Source of the DNA: Nitrososphaerales archaeon TH5895
GTDB taxonomy: Archaea > Thermoproteota > Nitrososphaeria > Nitrososphaerales > Nitrososphaeraceae
Assembly (NCBI GenBank): GCA_014523695.1
Contig: JAATVS010000408.1
Coordinates: forward strand, 1 to 8,915
DNA length: 8,915 nt
Direction of reading: 5' to 3'
The position numbers and the translations under genes are program-made. Numbering within the stretch: position 1 is the first letter of the stretch; each line of letters opens with the position of its first letter. Of the stretch, positions 1 to 5,894 are shown in pieces. The notes below the pieces were generated by a model that was not told where the DNA came from, did no database searches, and saw only the letters and a list, made by a program, of their open reading frames with translations.

Positions 1-194
1 GATCTTTCTGATGGATATTTAGATAATCAAAGAAGTATCCCATTTGTTTCAAGTGATCTGATCGACCCGACAGATAGGGAATAAGGACTGGCATCTAACT
101 GAATGGGTTCTATTTGAAGACTTATCCCTTCGTCCTTAGTTTTACCGTTTATTTTTTCTCCCTTCTCATCTTATTATGTGAGATCCCTAATTAA
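1..194 (+). pseudogene. decayed membrane-protein fragment, unrecognised
   Basis: No family recognised. Frame 1 gives a protein-like run from base 1 (DLSDGYLDNQRSIPFVSSDL and onward) to a TAA at 82-84. From about 99 the frame starting at 99 gives LNGFYLKTYPFVLSFTVYFF followed by a leucine-rich hydrophobic tail, ending at TAA 192-194. That tail would make one transmembrane helix. A frameshift near 75-95 would join the two pieces, and a TAA at 96-98 would also have to be read through. The 5' end lies outside the window. The tail overlaps the start of the next decayed frame at 176. The evidence is composition only, so chance is a real alternative. Confidence 0.25.
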
Positions 195-492
195 GCACTG
201 ATACCGGTTTGGACCCAAGGGTTTCCGTGCCATTACCGGTTCTTAAAGAGTGATACAGAAGTGCGATGAAGCAGTTGGATCTTCTAAGGACTATTGGAAC
301 AACAGAAATGGAAAAGGAATTTGAAGGATGAGTAAAATATTTGGAGAAGGTCCATAGAAATTCAGTAATACCTGATAGGTCAGATAAAGCCGCGCTTAGA
401 TCGGAGAGGCAAATGTGAAGCAAATTTTACATGATGTGCTGGAGGAAGTATATTCAAAGGATAGAAGGGTGAGGACACATCAACCAACATAA
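176..492 (+). pseudogene. decayed charged-helix protein, unrecognised
   Basis: No family recognised. The frame starting at ATG 176 reads as a Lys/Glu-rich, probably helical protein (segments LDPRVSVPLPVLKE, MKQLDLLRTIGTTEMEKEFE, VKYLEKVHRNSVIPDRSDKA). It is interrupted in frame at 179 (TGA), 188 (TAA), 251 (TGA), 329 (TGA) and 416 (TGA). A shift to the frame at 415 then continues with VKQILHDVLEEVYSKDRRVR to TAA 490-492. Each internal stop is one C-to-T change away from CGA or CAA, and Arg or Gln fits the surroundings. The number of stops is close to chance for AT-rich DNA, so the case rests on amino-acid composition. A long open frame on the opposite strand over 187-423 looks like a shadow. 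Confidence 0.35.
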
Positions 493-684
493 ACATCCAC
501 TACTCTCAATTATTATCTGATGTGGAAAACTCTAAATTTTACCTTATTCTATTATAGTTCGCTCGAAATAATACTAGTAGTTTAATATTTTGCGAATGCA
601 AAATAATATTCAATAGTTTTTCTTGTTTTCTCGGTCGCCTAAAAGATCTCACAGTCAGATGTTTTTACATCTCCTTCTGCGACG
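493..684. other. AT-rich spacer with two small palindromes
   Basis: No coding frame seen. Two perfect inverted repeats are present: 8-bp arms 586-593 and 598-605 around a GAAT loop, and 6-bp arms 657-662 and 667-672 (AGATGT/ACATCT) around a TTTT loop. They lie just beyond the 3' end of the decayed minus-strand gene at 685-1306 and may be old terminator or operator hairpins. No role can be shown. Confidence 0.4.
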
Positions 685-1306
685 TTAAAGTCTGTCTGTT
701 ATAGTATCTAGTCCCTGGCCACATCTGAAGTTATCTGCTCCCTTTGACTCCGTTCTAAATAGTATATAACCAAATGTTTTAGTTGTGACAGTTTCTGCGA
801 GTATCAAAGAGATTTGGCATAACCATTCTTTCTACACATTTATTCGCGTCATCACATGTTGGATTCGTGAGAGGCTCTAGCTCGTACTCTCCCATCCACT
901 CTTTCTCTTGTTCAGTTAACATAGACACAGTTACTATTTCCTGAATATGCGCGCACTTTTTCTTCTTGTACTCTTTGAACCATAATTCATCGTGGTCTGT
1001 CTGAAGTTCCATTTCTTTTTCTAGGTCATATGTGAACACAATCTCTTAGTAGTCCCAAATCCGGGAACGAACTTCTTTGCAATCCCATGTCTGTCTGTAT
1101 GTTCTGAATCGTACTTGCCCACCTTAGCCTATCCTGGAATGACTCGCCATTTTTAGGATTCTTCGAAATTTTATATCCCAACCAAGCGCGAAATAAACAA
1201 TTCCAACCTTGGCCTCTTGTATAACCACTTGGACACGAAATCCAACTATCTGCTCTAAACTGACTTAATACAGCATTTCTGAATTTCGATGATTTGAAAT
1301 AACATC
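685..1306 (-). pseudogene. decayed conserved-looking protein in three frames
   Basis: No family recognised. Three adjacent minus-strand frames join into one protein of about 200 residues. Fragment A (about 1306 to 1029) is open for roughly 90 codons and contains SCPSGYTRGQGWNCLFRAWL and RLRWASTIQNIQTDMGLQRS, then meets TGA at 1026-1028. Fragment B (1039 to 779, GTG at 1039) is acidic and Lys-rich and contains MLTEQEKEWMGEYELEPL. Fragment C (about 805 to 685) contains KTFGYILFRTESKGADNFRC and ends at TAA 685-687. Frame changes near 1035-1048 and near 790-805 would restore one reading frame. There is no start codon for fragment A: its upstream side abuts the GC-rich cassette, so the cassette may have removed or displaced the 5' end. 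A short, functional 86-residue gene at 779-1039 is possible but less likely. Confidence 0.5.
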
Positions 1307-1348
1307 TGACGCCGAGTGTAAGGTCCCCGGTGTGGACACGGTTGGATT

Positions 1349-1993
1349 CTAACGTGAGCGGACCACCCCCTTGCCCGACTGGCGCAGCACAGTGAAATGA
1401 AAGTAGGTGTCCTTGAGGTCGAGTGCGATTGAGGCCATCGTCTTGGTGGTGCCACTGCCGATCTCCGCGAGGTCGAACTCGATCCCATTCGGGAGGTTGA
1501 TGCGGACGCGATGCTCAGCCCCCGTTGCAGGGCTTCGGATCGGACGGGCAGTGGACTCGAGCACGTCGGGGATCACAATGCGTGCTGTTCGGCGCTCGAT
1601 ATTCACATCAAATTCGATGTGTTTGAAAAGCGGGGGATGGACGGTGCTTGACATCATCCGATAGACCCACCAATGGGTCGCCCCCGCGTTGGTCTCGCCA
1701 CCGTACAGGACGGTAGTAAGAGCGTCTCGTTGCTTGCCGTCCGCCCGCTCATCGATGACGGCCTGAATCTCGCCGTTGCCCTCGTAGATCGGTCCCGGCC
1801 AGGAGTAGAGGAGAGCTGCGCCGAGGCCATCGAGTGCCATGTCTCCAAAGTGGCCCTTATCGATGCGAACGCCCGCGAAGCCGCGACAGTCTCCGTGCGT
1901 GGGGCGGCGTGACTCAAACTGACAAGGACAGGCATAATCGCAGTTGCAATTGCTGAACTCGACTCCTTCGATGTACCAATCAACCTGTGCCAT
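1349..1993 (-). CDS. DUF1326 domain protein
   Basis: A complete 214-residue protein matching DUF1326 in length and pattern. The diagnostic N-terminus has a cysteine cluster, NCNCDYACPCQFE (Cys16, Cys18, Cys22, Cys24), with Cys36 shortly after, followed by the family's FAG-x-x-I-x-x-GHFGDMALDGL-type segment and a central WPGPI. The biochemical function of DUF1326 is unknown; the cysteine cluster suggests metal binding. Such genes often sit beside a DUF2182 membrane-protein gene, which is absent here. The ATG at 1993 has GGAGGG a few bases upstream, and this site lies within the last codons of the overlapping small gene, so translation is probably coupled. Base composition is unlike every other gene in the window, indicating horizontal acquisition. 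No frameshift or internal stop suggests the transfer is recent or the gene is under selection. Confidence 0.9.
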   Translation of the reverse strand: MAQVDWYIEGVEFSNCNCDYACPCQFESRRPTHGDCRGFAGVRIDKGHFGDMALDGLGAALLYSWPGPIYEGNGEIQAVIDERADGKQRDALTTVLYGGETNAGATHWWVYRMMSSTVHPPLFKHIEFDVNIERRTARIVIPDVLESTARPIRSPATGAEHRVRINLPNGIEFDLAEIGSGTTKTMASIALDLKDTYFHFTVLRQSGKGVVRSR

Positions 1994-2096
1994 GGTGCCC
2001 TCCGTCAGAACTACCTCCCGATGACATGATGATGCTCGCGTACTGCGCCAAGACGACGACGAGGATGACGAGAAGCAGAACGCGGGTAATGTTCAT
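1980..2096 (-). CDS. 38-residue single-pass membrane peptide
   Basis: A small protein with one hydrophobic helix (about residues 5-24, LLLVILVVVLAQ core) after a short basic N-terminus (MNITR), then a Ser/Gly/His tail (SSGGSSDGGHHGTG). The start at 2096 is chosen because GGGAGGAAG lies directly upstream at ideal spacing; an in-frame ATG at 2174 would add 26 residues but has no such site and reaches past the cassette edge. Its stop (1980-1982) lies inside codons 4-5 of the DUF1326 gene, a 14-base overlap with DUF1326's ribosome site inside this frame. The two are therefore one transcription and translation unit. The tail with paired histidines could bind metal. Family not recognised; it may be a membrane anchor or partner for the DUF1326 protein (inference). 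Confidence 0.6.
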   Translation of the reverse strand: MNITRVLLLVILVVVLAQYASIIMSSGGSSDGGHHGTG

Positions 2097-2193
2097 AGCT
2101 TCCTCCCGCCGACTGAGTGGCTGGAATATCGATCTTGTTCTGATTGCCAGGCGTCTTGCGTCAATCATGGTCATATTTTATCATGTGAAGAGG

Positions 2194-2379
2194 TTACTTG
2201 TAATCTTTGATGAAATTGTCATTCTTGGTTTGTTTACTAGCAGAATTGTAGCATCACCCTAATTCAACACGCCATGACCCGAATTCAGCAGGCAGTCGGT
2301 TTTCACCCGATTTTTCACCAGTATGTTAAGTTTGTTGATTTAAAGGAGCATACCAGTTTCGGACACGTTATATCGGTAA
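2194..2379 (-). pseudogene. decayed protein fragment, unrecognised
   Basis: One minus-strand frame, from about 2379 down to a TAA at 2194-2196, has protein-like composition (RVRNWYAPLNQQT, HTGEKSGENRLPAEFGSWRV, CYNSASKQTKNDNFIKDYK). It is broken by three stops: TAA at 2368, TAA in the 2320s and TGA near 2260. All three could derive from Gln or Arg codons by C-to-T change. It runs directly toward the right edge of the GC-rich cassette, so it may be the other side of the gene interrupted at 685-1306; the frames were not found to join cleanly. Evidence is composition only. Confidence 0.3.
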
Positions 2380-2516
2380 CATAGAGTGCAAATCTCGAAG
2401 TGAAAATAATCTAGGATGAATTTACACCTCACGAATTATTTAGGATGCTTTTGTGCAAATAAAGACTATCTATAATGGATTTCTCGCGAGGTAAATTCAG
2501 TACAAAAGATCATTCA

Positions 2517-2753
2517 TCATGTACTCTCTGACCGAATGTCCAAAGTCACATTCAGATCGAAATTGAGCCAAGGAATTAAAGTTGCTATATTTGGAGCCAT
2601 CGGAGGCTCGTCCATTACTAGACTTGTTTGGGTTCCTGAACCATTATGGATTCTAATATTGATATATAGATTATCTACTTCTACAGGGAAGAAGGAAATA
2701 TCCTTACTTAGATTATCAATTTTCATTACTTGTAAGTTAGAATTTTTGGACAC
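2517..2753 (-). CDS. possible small hypothetical protein or fragment
   Basis: An open minus-strand frame reaching from 2792 to TGA at 2517-2519, with GTG at 2753 as the best start (78 residues); no convincing ribosome site precedes it. The sequence is acidic and beta-rich looking (VEVDNLYINIRIHNGSGTQT, then a Pro/Met-rich turn and WLNFDLNVTLDIRSE). A plus-strand frame of similar length overlaps (2536-2829). The minus-strand reading is preferred because its composition is more protein-like and the other decayed genes nearby lie on the same strand. It may be a fragment of a larger lost gene. No family recognised. The flanking stretches 2380-2516 and 2787-2930 show nothing further. Confidence 0.3.
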   Translation of the reverse strand: MSKNSNLQVMKIDNLSKDISFFPVEVDNLYINIRIHNGSGTQTSLVMDEPPMAPNIATLIPWLNFDLNVTLDIRSEST

Positions 2754-2930
2754 GCCACCCCCATTAACCTCACATAAAAGAACTTTGGAAACTTATTTTA
2801 AATATCAGATGCTTCAAATCTCAATCTAATGTCATGTTTACTACGAATGTGGGGGTCCACGCGCAAGAATATCTATATTGAAGATTAGTACTGACCATGG
2901 AGAGATTTTATGATATGAGTACAAGTTACA

Positions 2931-3549
2931 CTAAATACAAAACATATCTTTTTTATATTCTATAGTCATGTATACTACGTTGTCCAAATGGAATGCTCTT
3001 AAGGCATCTGTAGAGTGGCTTATTTGTAATAAGGCGGGGTTTTTCAATTCGTCATGATTCGCCATCAGGTATGATTTCATCAACTAGGTCACTACTCTGA
3101 TTCATTATCTTATCTTTATAGGATCTGTGGTTGAGTCGGTTAACCCTCGTATGGTCATTGTTTGTAATCGTATTAGTATTTTGTCCTAACTCCTTTAGAA
3201 TATAGAATCCTTAGGGAGAATCACATAACGATTCTGCCTTACCTCTTTTCATTAAAACGGAAACTTTGTTCCTGAATGTTCCACGACTCAAGTGATACGA
3301 CTCTCCATCCGACATCGATTATCGGACCAATTCTGACAACTCTTTACTCTTATACTCCTGTACCGGTCTGATTAGTGTAGGAAGCATACCAGCATAAGGT
3401 GAATTTCTAAATGATTGATGTAAGACTATCTTCACATTAGGACCATTCATAGCATATCCAGGGCTTACAATCAACCAGCCTTAATCGAAGGGAGGCCAAT
3501 ATTGAAGATGATGAAAATTTAAAAGAGAAGTAAGATTAAGTAGTTTTAT
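2931..3549 (-). pseudogene. decayed protein with in-frame stops, unrecognised
   Basis: The minus-strand frame from 3549 to 3055 (165 codons) has only three internal stops, all TAA (3481-3483, 3319-3321, 3211-3213), about a quarter of what random AT-rich DNA would give. Its composition is convincingly protein-like throughout (GWLIVSPGYAMNGPNVKIVL, HQSFRNSPYAGMLPTLIRPV, GESYHLSRGTFRNKVSVLMK, GFYILKELGQNTNT, SSDLVDEIIPDG). After TGA 3052-3054 the reading moves to the frame with ATG at 3065, which gives 44 residues (HDELKNPALLQISHSTDALR onward) to TAG 2931-2933. That tail may be the C-terminus after a frameshift or a separate small gene. No start codon is in frame at the 5' end. Family not recognised. 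Each TAA reads naturally as Gln. Confidence 0.55.
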
Positions 3550-3629
3550 TCATGTTTCAGATCCCATTTCGTAATCCCTAAGTTACTTTCATTTTGTTTA
3601 AGTAAATCATTCTCCATAGTAGTAATGTA

Positions 3630-3662
3630 GCTTCCTTGTGTCTTCCCTTCACACAAGGAAGC
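3630..3662. repeat. perfect 12-bp hairpin
   Basis: Perfect inverted repeat with arms GCTTCCTTGTGT (3630-3641) and ACACAAGGAAGC (3651-3662) around a 9-base pyrimidine-rich loop. It sits between two divergent decayed genes, ending three bases before the putative ATG at 3665. It could be a regulator site in a divergent promoter, a 5'-UTR structure, or the subterminal hairpin of a lost IS200/IS605-type element. No T-run follows on either strand, so it is not a standard intrinsic terminator. Confidence 0.7.
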
Positions 3663-3664
3663 GA

Positions 3665-4284
3665 ATGGCAAAATGGAACACAAGTAGAAGAACCCACAAA
3701 ATTGGCATCTAGGGTCACCTGGTCTTACAGAATTTCTTCCAGGTGGCCCTCATTGTTGACCTTTAAACGAGTGGACGTAAAAGTCATCCACTGAAATATT
3801 ACGAGCCAACCAGTAGGAAAATATGCTAAATGTCTGTTCTTTGATAGGGCGTGAGACGATTTGGCTGAGCATTTGAAAGGCCAGTATATAGAGTCAGGTC
3901 AAATAGAAATCGTAATGCAGGATTTGGTGAAAGGACTTTTGGAAAAGATGGAACAGATAAGTAATCAGATTAAGGGGTTGCAAGATCGGTAGGTAGGAGT
4001 TAGAAGAGAGGAATCCTAAAGGATCCCATGTTCGTGTGCAACTACATTGATAGTTAAGCTGAAAGTGGAAGATGATAAATTAAATCAGGAGCTAGATGAT
4101 CCTCAGGTGGTCCTTGTCCTTATGGATGTAGCCCATGCCTAGAATGCTAGTAATAGAGTCTAATGCCAAGGCCGTCTTTTAGATTTATATGAATAGATAA
4201 ATGAAGCCATGACTGTGGAGGGATGGAGCGATATTGGCGATTTTTGGGGGGTACTATACCGTACAAGTAGGATCTTTTCCAATG
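3665..4284 (+). pseudogene. decayed coiled-coil-like protein, unrecognised
   Basis: From ATG 3665 the frame reads MAKWNTSRRTHKIGI, then GHLVLQNFFQVALIVDL and TSGRKSHPLKYYEPTSRK, with TAG at 3710 and TAA at 3764. A shift at the A-run near 3818-3822 leads to the next frame, which stays protein-like to about 4284: DDLAEHLKGQYIESGQIEIV, LVKGLLEKMEQISNQIKGLQ (heptad-like), KLKVEDDKLNQELDDPQVVL, INEAMTVEGWSDIGDFWGVL. That frame holds stops at 3852 (TGA), 3990 (TAG), 4017 (TAA), 4140 (TAG), 4161 (TAA) and 4194 (TAG) but no further frameshift. All could be Gln or Arg codons changed by one C-to-T step. The 3' end meets the convergent dehydrogenase remnant. Family not recognised; the stop count is only moderately below chance, so composition is the main evidence. 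Confidence 0.45.
3711..3750. repeat. 12-bp hairpin with one mismatch
   Basis: Arms AGGGTCACCTGG (3711-3722) and CCAGGTGGCCCT (3739-3750) pair at 11 of 12 positions; the remaining pair is a G-T/U wobble on one strand. The loop is 16 bases. It lies inside the putative decayed gene starting at 3665 and 48 bases after the perfect hairpin at 3630-3662, so the two may belong together as element ends or as a structured RNA. Confidence 0.6.
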
Positions 4285-4473
4285 TTAGCCGATCTTGCCT
4301 CTTGGAGATACGTTCTCTTGATAGTCAAGCACTGTAACGACTTCAGCTAGCGAAAATGTCTTCTTTACATTTACCTTTATATTATTTTGATCTAACCATT
4401 GAGCCAGCTTTGTTAACCATTCATTATTGACTTGTATAAGACTTTGTATAAGGCTTTGTATAAGGCTTTGACA
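4285..4473 (-). pseudogene. C-terminal remnant of zinc-type alcohol dehydrogenase/quinone oxidoreductase
   Basis: The minus-strand frame between TGA 4474-4476 and TAA 4285-4287 encodes about 60 residues. They end in KVNVKKTFSLAEVVTVLDYQ, then ENVSPRGKIG. This is the typical end of medium-chain dehydrogenase/reductases: an IKV-x-V-x-x-TFSLAE strand-helix, a helix carrying the LDY segment, and the terminal PRGK before the last strand, which is cut short after Ile-Gly. The catalytic and Rossmann domains are missing, so it is not functional. Its upstream end is occupied by a 12-bp tandem repeat that encodes repeated SLIQ. The 5' part was not found in 4474-4583, which shows nothing else recognisable. 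A quinone reductase of this superfamily would fit beside the quinone-detoxification genes to the right. Confidence 0.6.
4431..4469. repeat. 12-bp tandem repeat, about three copies
   Basis: The unit CTTTGTATAAGG occurs exactly at 4442-4453 and 4454-4465, preceded by a degenerate 11-base copy at 4431-4441 and followed by a partial CTTTG. The 12-base length keeps any frame: on the minus strand it encodes SLIQ repeats at the head of the dehydrogenase remnant. It is probably slippage at a decayed gene. Confidence 0.85.
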
Positions 4474-4583
4474 TCATACTGATTCATTAGTTCTGAGTTT
4501 GACTGCTAACATAGACACGATTAGTTGCCAACAAGATTATTACTATCATCGCGAGTCTCAGGTTGAAAGAGTCGTCGTCAACA

Positions 4584-5105
4584 TCATTCCGTGAAAACTT
4601 CATCTACAAAACACCATTTCCAGCTCTCTCCTGGCTCGTACGATCTAATGACTGGATGCCTAGTCGAGTGAAAATGTTTTGTCCCGTGTTTGTTGATAGA
4701 TTGGTCGCAGCATCCGACGTGTCCACAGCTCAGACATAATCGTAGATGCACCCAAGGAGAGCCTATTTGTAAGCATTCTTCACAACCATTAGGTGTCCTT
4801 GCTTGGGTATTTTGATTTGATTGCTCCAGATGATCGCATGATTGGCTATTTTCTTTATTGCCCATGTGGTATGAAACGGCATAATTGCCTTTATGTTTAT
4901 TGGAAGTAAACAAGAATAAGTGGTTGAAGAATTTTGCAAGTTGTTCAATGTCAAATTCCGGTCGCGCTTCTTGAATCCATTGTCCTGAAAGCGAGCCCGT
5001 TATTCCCGTTACATTTGCATCTAATACTTGTGTTGAAGCTAGCACAAAGTTCCTCGGACAATCACCACCCAAAACTGCATACATGTCACCACCTAGTAGT
5101 ACCAA
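4584..5105 (-). CDS. UBP-type zinc finger protein with unexplained N-terminal extension
   Basis: The C-terminal half (about residues 88-170 of 173) is a ZnF-UBP domain: CDH (Cys90, His92), CEEC (Cys108, Cys111), CLSCGHVGCC (Cys124, Cys127, Cys132/133), His140, His144, His146, His150 and a final YEPGESWKWCFVDE. In eukaryotes this fold binds the C-terminus of free ubiquitin; many archaea and bacteria have stand-alone versions of about 90 residues with unknown ligand. The first 80 residues (GGDCPRNFVLASTQVLDANV, GSLSGQWIQEARPEFDIEQL) match nothing I recognise. Start choice is uncertain: TTG 5105, ATG 5084 (preceded by AGGTGG), or ATG 4865, which would give a stand-alone 93-residue finger. The frame stays open upstream to about 5229, into the 3' end of the hydrolase gene, so the extension may be the remnant of another gene now fused. 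It lies 94 bases after the hydrolase gene on the same strand. Confidence 0.75.
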   Translation of the reverse strand: MVLLGGDMYAVLGGDCPRNFVLASTQVLDANVTGITGSLSGQWIQEARPEFDIEQLAKFFNHLFLFTSNKHKGNYAVSYHMGNKENSQSCDHLEQSNQNTQARTPNGCEECLQIGSPWVHLRLCLSCGHVGCCDQSINKHGTKHFHSTRHPVIRSYEPGESWKWCFVDEVFTE

Positions 5106-5199
5106 TACAGGCGTTGTTATAAGACAAAAACTAAAGATTCTATCGTGGGGGCCCTGTGGAATTCTTCTTATATGTCCTTGGTGTAAGTCTTTAGGACGA

Positions 5200-5838
5200 T
5201 CAAAGTAGCGATAGCCATTTTCTAGCGGCTACTATATCTCGTTGAGTCAATTCATGTCCGCTATTCTGCCATTGAATTGACACTTTAGCTCCGACTTTTT
5301 CCAAAAGATCAAAAAGATCCTTAGTTTGGTAACCAGCTACTATGGGATCATGTAAACCGGCAGATATGAGGACACGTTTACTTGATAATTTAGGCAAAGT
5401 GTTTGGAACAAGCGGAATCATTGGTCTAAAAAGGATAGCATTGGATAAAATCTCTGGACGAAGTAAGAGTACACTCGCCGCTATATTAGCACCATTAGAA
5501 TACCCTATCGCTACTATTCGATTCAAGTTAAGTGCATATGTTTTTGATGCGTTCTGCACAAATTCGGCTAATTCATTTGTACGAAATTTTAAATCCTCAA
5601 TATCAAAAATACCTTCAGATAACCTGCGAAAGTAGCGGGGCATTCCATTTTCTATTACCTTACCACGAGGACTAAGAATAGAAGCATTTGTAATATCTAA
5701 CATCCTGGCTATAGGAATTAGATCAGTTTCGTCTCCTCCAGTTCCATGCAATAAGAGTAGGGTTACTGAATTCTGATCCTTGCTACCCTCCGATGGTATA
5801 AATTTATGAACGAATCCCAGCTGATTTTTCTCGTTCAA
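5200..5838 (-). CDS. mhqD: MhqD-type alpha/beta hydrolase (carboxylesterase/phospholipase family)
   Basis: A 212-residue serine hydrolase. LLLLHGTGGDETDL (residues 27-40) supplies the oxyanion-hole region; the nucleophile is Ser114 in GYSNGAN; Asp164 in HDP and His195 in SGHEL complete the triad. The segment VIENGMPRYFRRLSEGIFDI (residues 61-80), with EDLKFRT after it, is characteristic of B. subtilis MhqD, where the hydrolase belongs to the mhqNOD quinone/hydroquinone resistance operon with the dioxygenase MhqO. The natural substrate is not established; hydrolysis of an ester or ring-cleavage product is a reasonable inference. Length is normal. Translation probably begins at TTG 5836-5838, since no in-frame ATG lies close and the family's N-terminus aligns there. 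A 10-bp inverted repeat lies directly upstream. It follows the dioxygenase gene by 56 bases on the same strand. Confidence 0.92.
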   Translation of the reverse strand: MNEKNQLGFVHKFIPSEGSKDQNSVTLLLLHGTGGDETDLIPIARMLDITNASILSPRGKVIENGMPRYFRRLSEGIFDIEDLKFRTNELAEFVQNASKTYALNLNRIVAIGYSNGANIAASVLLLRPEILSNAILFRPMIPLVPNTLPKLSSKRVLISAGLHDPIVAGYQTKDLFDLLEKVGAKVSIQWQNSGHELTQRDIVAARKWLSLL

Positions 5839-5841
5839 TTT

Positions 5842-5867
5842 TCTTTTAATCCTCTTAGATTAAAAGA
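5842..5867 (-). promoter_or_regulatory. perfect 10-bp inverted repeat before mhqD
   Basis: Arms TCTTTTAATC (5842-5851) and GATTAAAAGA (5858-5867) are exact reverse complements around a 6-base spacer. It fills the 56-base gap between mhqO and mhqD and ends three bases from the TTG start. In the mRNA it would form a hairpin holding the only purine-rich ribosome-site candidate (AGAGGA) in the loop and stem, so it could tune mhqD translation. As DNA it has the size and symmetry of an operator. Confidence 0.6.
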
Positions 5868-5894
5868 TATGATCATCAATGGCATAGTTATTGG

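Larger units (their letters stand above)
1307..2163. mobile_element. GC-rich foreign cassette with short terminal inverted repeats
   Basis: The block is much richer in G+C than its surroundings (41 of 60 bases in 1741-1800; 26 of 60 in 1201-1260; 17 of 60 in 2941-3000). Its edges coincide with a 6-bp inverted repeat, TGACGC at 1307-1312 and GCGTCA at 2158-2163. Immediately outside, both flanks carry ATC (1304-1306 and 2164-2166), which could be a 3-bp target duplication. Two complete minus-strand genes with strong Shine-Dalgarno sequences lie inside, and no transposase or integrase is encoded. Transfer from a high-GC donor is a firm inference from composition. Movement as a transposon-like unit is tentative, because 6 bp and 3 bp are short and were found by searching at the composition boundary. 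Confidence 0.45.

Noticed and set aside
187..423. 78-codon open frame on the minus strand.
   Set aside because: It lies antisense to a more protein-like plus-strand frame with charged helical composition, and its own Ser/Leu-rich translation looks like an antisense shadow.
1407..1983. Several long open frames overlapping the DUF1326 gene on both strands.
   Set aside because: High GC removes stops from all frames; only the DUF1326 frame shows a known domain and a ribosome site.
2096..2174. The minus strand at 2174 reads ATGACCATGATT, identical to the start of E. coli lacZ, suggesting vector contamination.
   Set aside because: The match stops after 12 bases, no other vector sequence follows, and the GC-rich genes beyond it are ordinary DUF1326-type cassette genes.
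2536..2829. 97-codon plus-strand open frame.
   Set aside because: It overlaps a minus-strand frame with better composition; the plus-strand product is rich in hydrophobic and Ser/Thr residues typical of antisense reading, with no ribosome site.
3665..4284. A reassigned stop code (TAA/TAG as Gln) as the reason for the many in-frame stops.
   Set aside because: The intact genes at 5200-8159 end at ordinary TAG or TGA codons and contain no internal stops, so the host uses the standard code; the decayed frames also need frameshifts.
4431..4469. Short repeats as a CRISPR array.
   Set aside because: The 12-bp units are directly adjacent with no spacers, so this is a simple tandem repeat.
4474..4583. 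Short hydrophobic minus-strand frame ending at 4487, resembling a membrane peptide.
   Set aside because: No start with a ribosome site and no recognisable family; too short to separate from chance.
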